This document shows positions 34,252-35,874 of a stretch of DNA of 35,874 nucleotides, in pieces (the stretch's first letter is position 1; each line of letters starts with the position of its first letter). The DNA lies in assembly GCA_902522895.1 (NCBI GenBank), contig CABYXD010000004.1, forward strand, positions 1 through 35,874, written 5' to 3'. The notes below the pieces were generated by a model. The model was given only the letters and a program-made list of their open reading frames with translations. It did not search any database and was not told the DNA's origin. The DNA is from an uncultured Pelagibacteraceae bacterium (GTDB lineage: Bacteria; Pseudomonadota; Alphaproteobacteria; Pelagibacterales; Pelagibacteraceae). Made by a program: the position numbers and the translations under genes.

Positions 34252-34926
34252 ATGGAAGCTGATATTTCATCTCAAGCCGTTGGATTAGCATCAAGTGCTG
34301 ACTTTTCTTTAATAAATTTATTTATTCGCGCAGATATTATAGTTAAATCTGTAATTATTTTGCTGATTGCGTGTTCAATTTATTCATGGGCTATAATTAT
34401 AGAAAAATTTAGGCTTTTTAAAAAGATTAATCTATCTACAGAAGTATTTGAAACAAAATTTTGGAACTCAAAATCTGCAGAATCATTTTATAATAACTTG
34501 CCAGCAAATACTGAAGACCCTATGGCGCTTGTTTTTAAAGATGCAATGCAAGGTTTATTAAAGAAAAGATCAAAAATTGATTTACAAGAGAGAATGACAA
34601 CAATGTTAGAAACAGGAATTGAAAAACAAATGTCTAAAATTAGTAAAGGTTTTACTTTTTTAGCTACTGTAGGTTCTACAGCTCCATTTATAGGTTTATT
34701 TGGAACAGTATGGGGAATTATGAATTCATTTCAATCAATCGCAATTTCGAGAAACACTAGTTTAGCTATTGTTGCACCAGGTATTGCTGAAGCATTATTT
34801 GCAACTGCATTAGGGCTGTTAGCAGCAATTCCTGCTGTAATTGCATATAATAAATTTAATAACGATTCAATTTTGTACACTAAAAAATTAGAAAATTTTT
34901 CAAAAAGATTTTTAACAATAATTTAA
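34252..34926 (+). CDS. tolQ: Tol-Pal system protein TolQ
   Basis: A 224-residue inner-membrane protein of the ExbB/TolQ family, the proton-driven motor with TolR that powers outer-membrane constriction at division. Three transmembrane helices (about 28-48, 132-155, 170-195) and the family segment TVGSTAPFIGLFGTVWGIM are clear. The N-terminus is short and periplasmic. A GAGAAGG ribosome-binding site lies before the ATG. The ybgC gene often found upstream is absent; 51 bases separate it from the RuvC-like gene. Confidence 0.95.
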   Translation: MEADISSQAVGLASSADFSLINLFIRADIIVKSVIILLIACSIYSWAIIIEKFRLFKKINLSTEVFETKFWNSKSAESFYNNLPANTEDPMALVFKDAMQGLLKKRSKIDLQERMTTMLETGIEKQMSKISKGFTFLATVGSTAPFIGLFGTVWGIMNSFQSIAISRNTSLAIVAPGIAEALFATALGLLAAIPAVIAYNKFNNDSILYTKKLENFSKRFLTII

Positions 34927-34927
34927 A

Positions 34928-35344
34928 ATGGCTTTTAAATTAAATCGTTCATCAAAAGAACCAATGAGCGAAATAAATGTCACTCCTTTTGTAGATGTGA
35001 TGTTAGTTCTTTTAATTATATTTATGGTTACGGCACCATTATTAACTGTTGGTGTACAGGTTGATCTTCCTGAAAGTTCAGCTGACTCACTTCCTGAAGA
35101 ACAAGAACCTTTGACTTTAACAATTAATTCAAAAGGAGAAATTTTTATTCAAGAGTCCAAAGTAGAATATGAAAAAATTATTGCAAAGGTTTTGGCAGTC
35201 TCTAAAAATAGAACTGATACTAGAATTTATGTAAGAGGAGACAAAACAATAAATTATGGAAGAGTTTTAGAAATTATGGGTCTATTATCTGGATCTGGAT
35301 TTACAAAAGTAGCATTAATATCTGAACCTTACAAGGAAAGGTAA
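34928..35344 (+). CDS. tolR: Tol-Pal system protein TolR
   Basis: A 138-residue ExbD/TolR protein. SEINVTPFVDVMLVLLIIFM contains the single membrane helix with its essential Asp (VD-V-MLVLL); the remaining part is the small periplasmic domain ending near VALISEPYKER. It begins 1 base after tolQ and is followed 8 bases later by tolA. Confidence 0.96.
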   Translation: MAFKLNRSSKEPMSEINVTPFVDVMLVLLIIFMVTAPLLTVGVQVDLPESSADSLPEEQEPLTLTINSKGEIFIQESKVEYEKIIAKVLAVSKNRTDTRIYVRGDKTINYGRVLEIMGLLSGSGFTKVALISEPYKER

Positions 35345-35352
35345 TCTTTAAA

Positions 35353-35874
35353 GTGAATAGGAGTTTAATTATATCTTCTGTTTTCCATATAATAGTAATA
35401 TTTATAACAGCAATGAGCCTTCCATTTTTGGCAAAAAAAGCAATAGATCTTCCCCCAATAGTGTCAATCGAACTAATTCAAATTACTGATAAAACTAATA
35501 TTCCATTCGCACCTAAAGCAAAAAAAACTATTGAAAAAATTAAGGAAAAAGAAAAAAAATTAGTCTCTGAACAAGCACCACCAAAAAAAGTTAAAAAGAT
35601 TAAGCCCGATGCAGTCGCAATGCCTGATGATAAAATTAAAAAGGTTGAAAAAATTAAAGAAGATAAACAAAACCCTGAGAAAATAGACGAAGAAGTTAAA
35701 CAAGTTTCGGAGTTTGAAAAAAAAGAGTTATTTGATCCAAATAATATTGCTGCATTAATTGATAAATCAAAAGAGGAAAGCGCCGAAACAATTAAAAAAA
35801 CAAATAAAGTTACTCAAGATCAAGAGAGAAATGTTGAAAATGCTGGTTTGTCATTAAGTGAAGAAGACGCACTA
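35353..35874 (+). CDS. tolA: TolA-like protein, 3' end outside window
   Basis: Open to the last base (174 codons present). The GTG at 35353 is taken as start: it opens MNRSLIISSVFHIIVIFITA, a single N-terminal membrane anchor with the His typical of TolA/TonB helices, then LPPIVSIELIQI and a long Lys/Glu/Pro-rich region from about residue 55 (KKTIEKIKEKEKK, VKKIKPDA), as expected for the periplasmic helical domain that spans towards Pal. The C-terminal domain is not in view. Place after tolQ-tolR supports the call. Confidence 0.85.
   Translation, partial: MNRSLIISSVFHIIVIFITAMSLPFLAKKAIDLPPIVSIELIQITDKTNIPFAPKAKKTIEKIKEKEKKLVSEQAPPKKVKKIKPDAVAMPDDKIKKVEKIKEDKQNPEKIDEEVKQVSEFEKKELFDPNNIAALIDKSKEESAETIKKTNKVTQDQERNVENAGLSLSEEDAL

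Overview
The window reads as an extremely AT-rich, densely packed chromosome of a SAR11-type marine alphaproteobacterium (Candidatus Pelagibacter or a close relative). The assignment rests on gene content and order: a 5S rRNA gene standing apart from any 16S/23S genes, a type-B L36, an aa3-oxidase subunit IV mini-gene next to a three-part transhydrogenase (pntAA-pntAB-pntB), an alphaproteobacterial tkt-gap-pgk-fba operon, a TrcR-family (DUF1013) gene, and very short intergenic gaps. No stretch longer than 300 bases lacks a gene; the longest gap (572-694, about 120 bases) shows nothing recognisable.

Region A (1-15738) is an accessory surface-polysaccharide island with genes on both strands. 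It holds a methyltransferase cut by the window edge, a glutamine-dependent AsnB-like amidotransferase, three GT4 and two GT2 glycosyltransferases, a PhyH-type Fe(II)/2-oxoglutarate oxygenase, an O-antigen ligase/polymerase-like membrane protein, a WecA/MraY-type lipid-carrier sugar-phosphate transferase, a large GT-C-like membrane protein, an FkbM methyltransferase, a methyltransferase-like/GT2 fusion and a sugar-nucleotide epimerase. Together they could start a glycan on undecaprenyl phosphate, extend it, decorate it (methylation, amidation, hydroxylation) and ligate or polymerise it. No flippase is visible. The position beside 5S matches what is known in SAR11 as hypervariable region 2, which separates the 16S-23S genes from 5S.

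Region B (15761-18970) is a core block: a promoter placed exactly for 5S rRNA, 5S, rpmJ, a CoxIV-like 36-residue protein, then pntAA-pntAB-pntB (proton-translocating NAD(P) transhydrogenase). Region C (18998-22578) is a second, smaller accessory cassette: a GT4 that is a paralogue of one in region A, an FAD oxidoreductase, a short Gfo/Idh/MocA dehydrogenase and a transaldolase/fructose-6-phosphate-aldolase-like enzyme, all overlapping or abutting. It ends 6 bases from the 3' end of an initiator tRNA gene.

Region D (22585-30814, all minus strand) runs tkt-gap-pgk-fba-thiE-efp-suhB-rpmE-trcR-rpsU-tRNA-fMet: central carbon metabolism followed by translation genes with almost no spacing. Here rpsU appears to start with AUU, and the tRNA-fMet lying 6 bases after it carries an A29-U41 pair in the anticodon stem. 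Region E (30867-35874, plus strand) runs coiled-coil protein-zapA-5-formyl-THF cyclo-ligase-YmdB-like phosphodiesterase-yebC-a phage-type RuvC-like resolvase-tolQ-tolR-tolA (cut by the window end): cell division, folate, Holliday junction and envelope functions.

The most notable observations are the rpsU(AUU)/variant initiator-tRNA transcript, the autonomous 5S promoter, and the GT4-FAD oxidoreductase-Gfo/Idh-aldolase cassette of unknown product.
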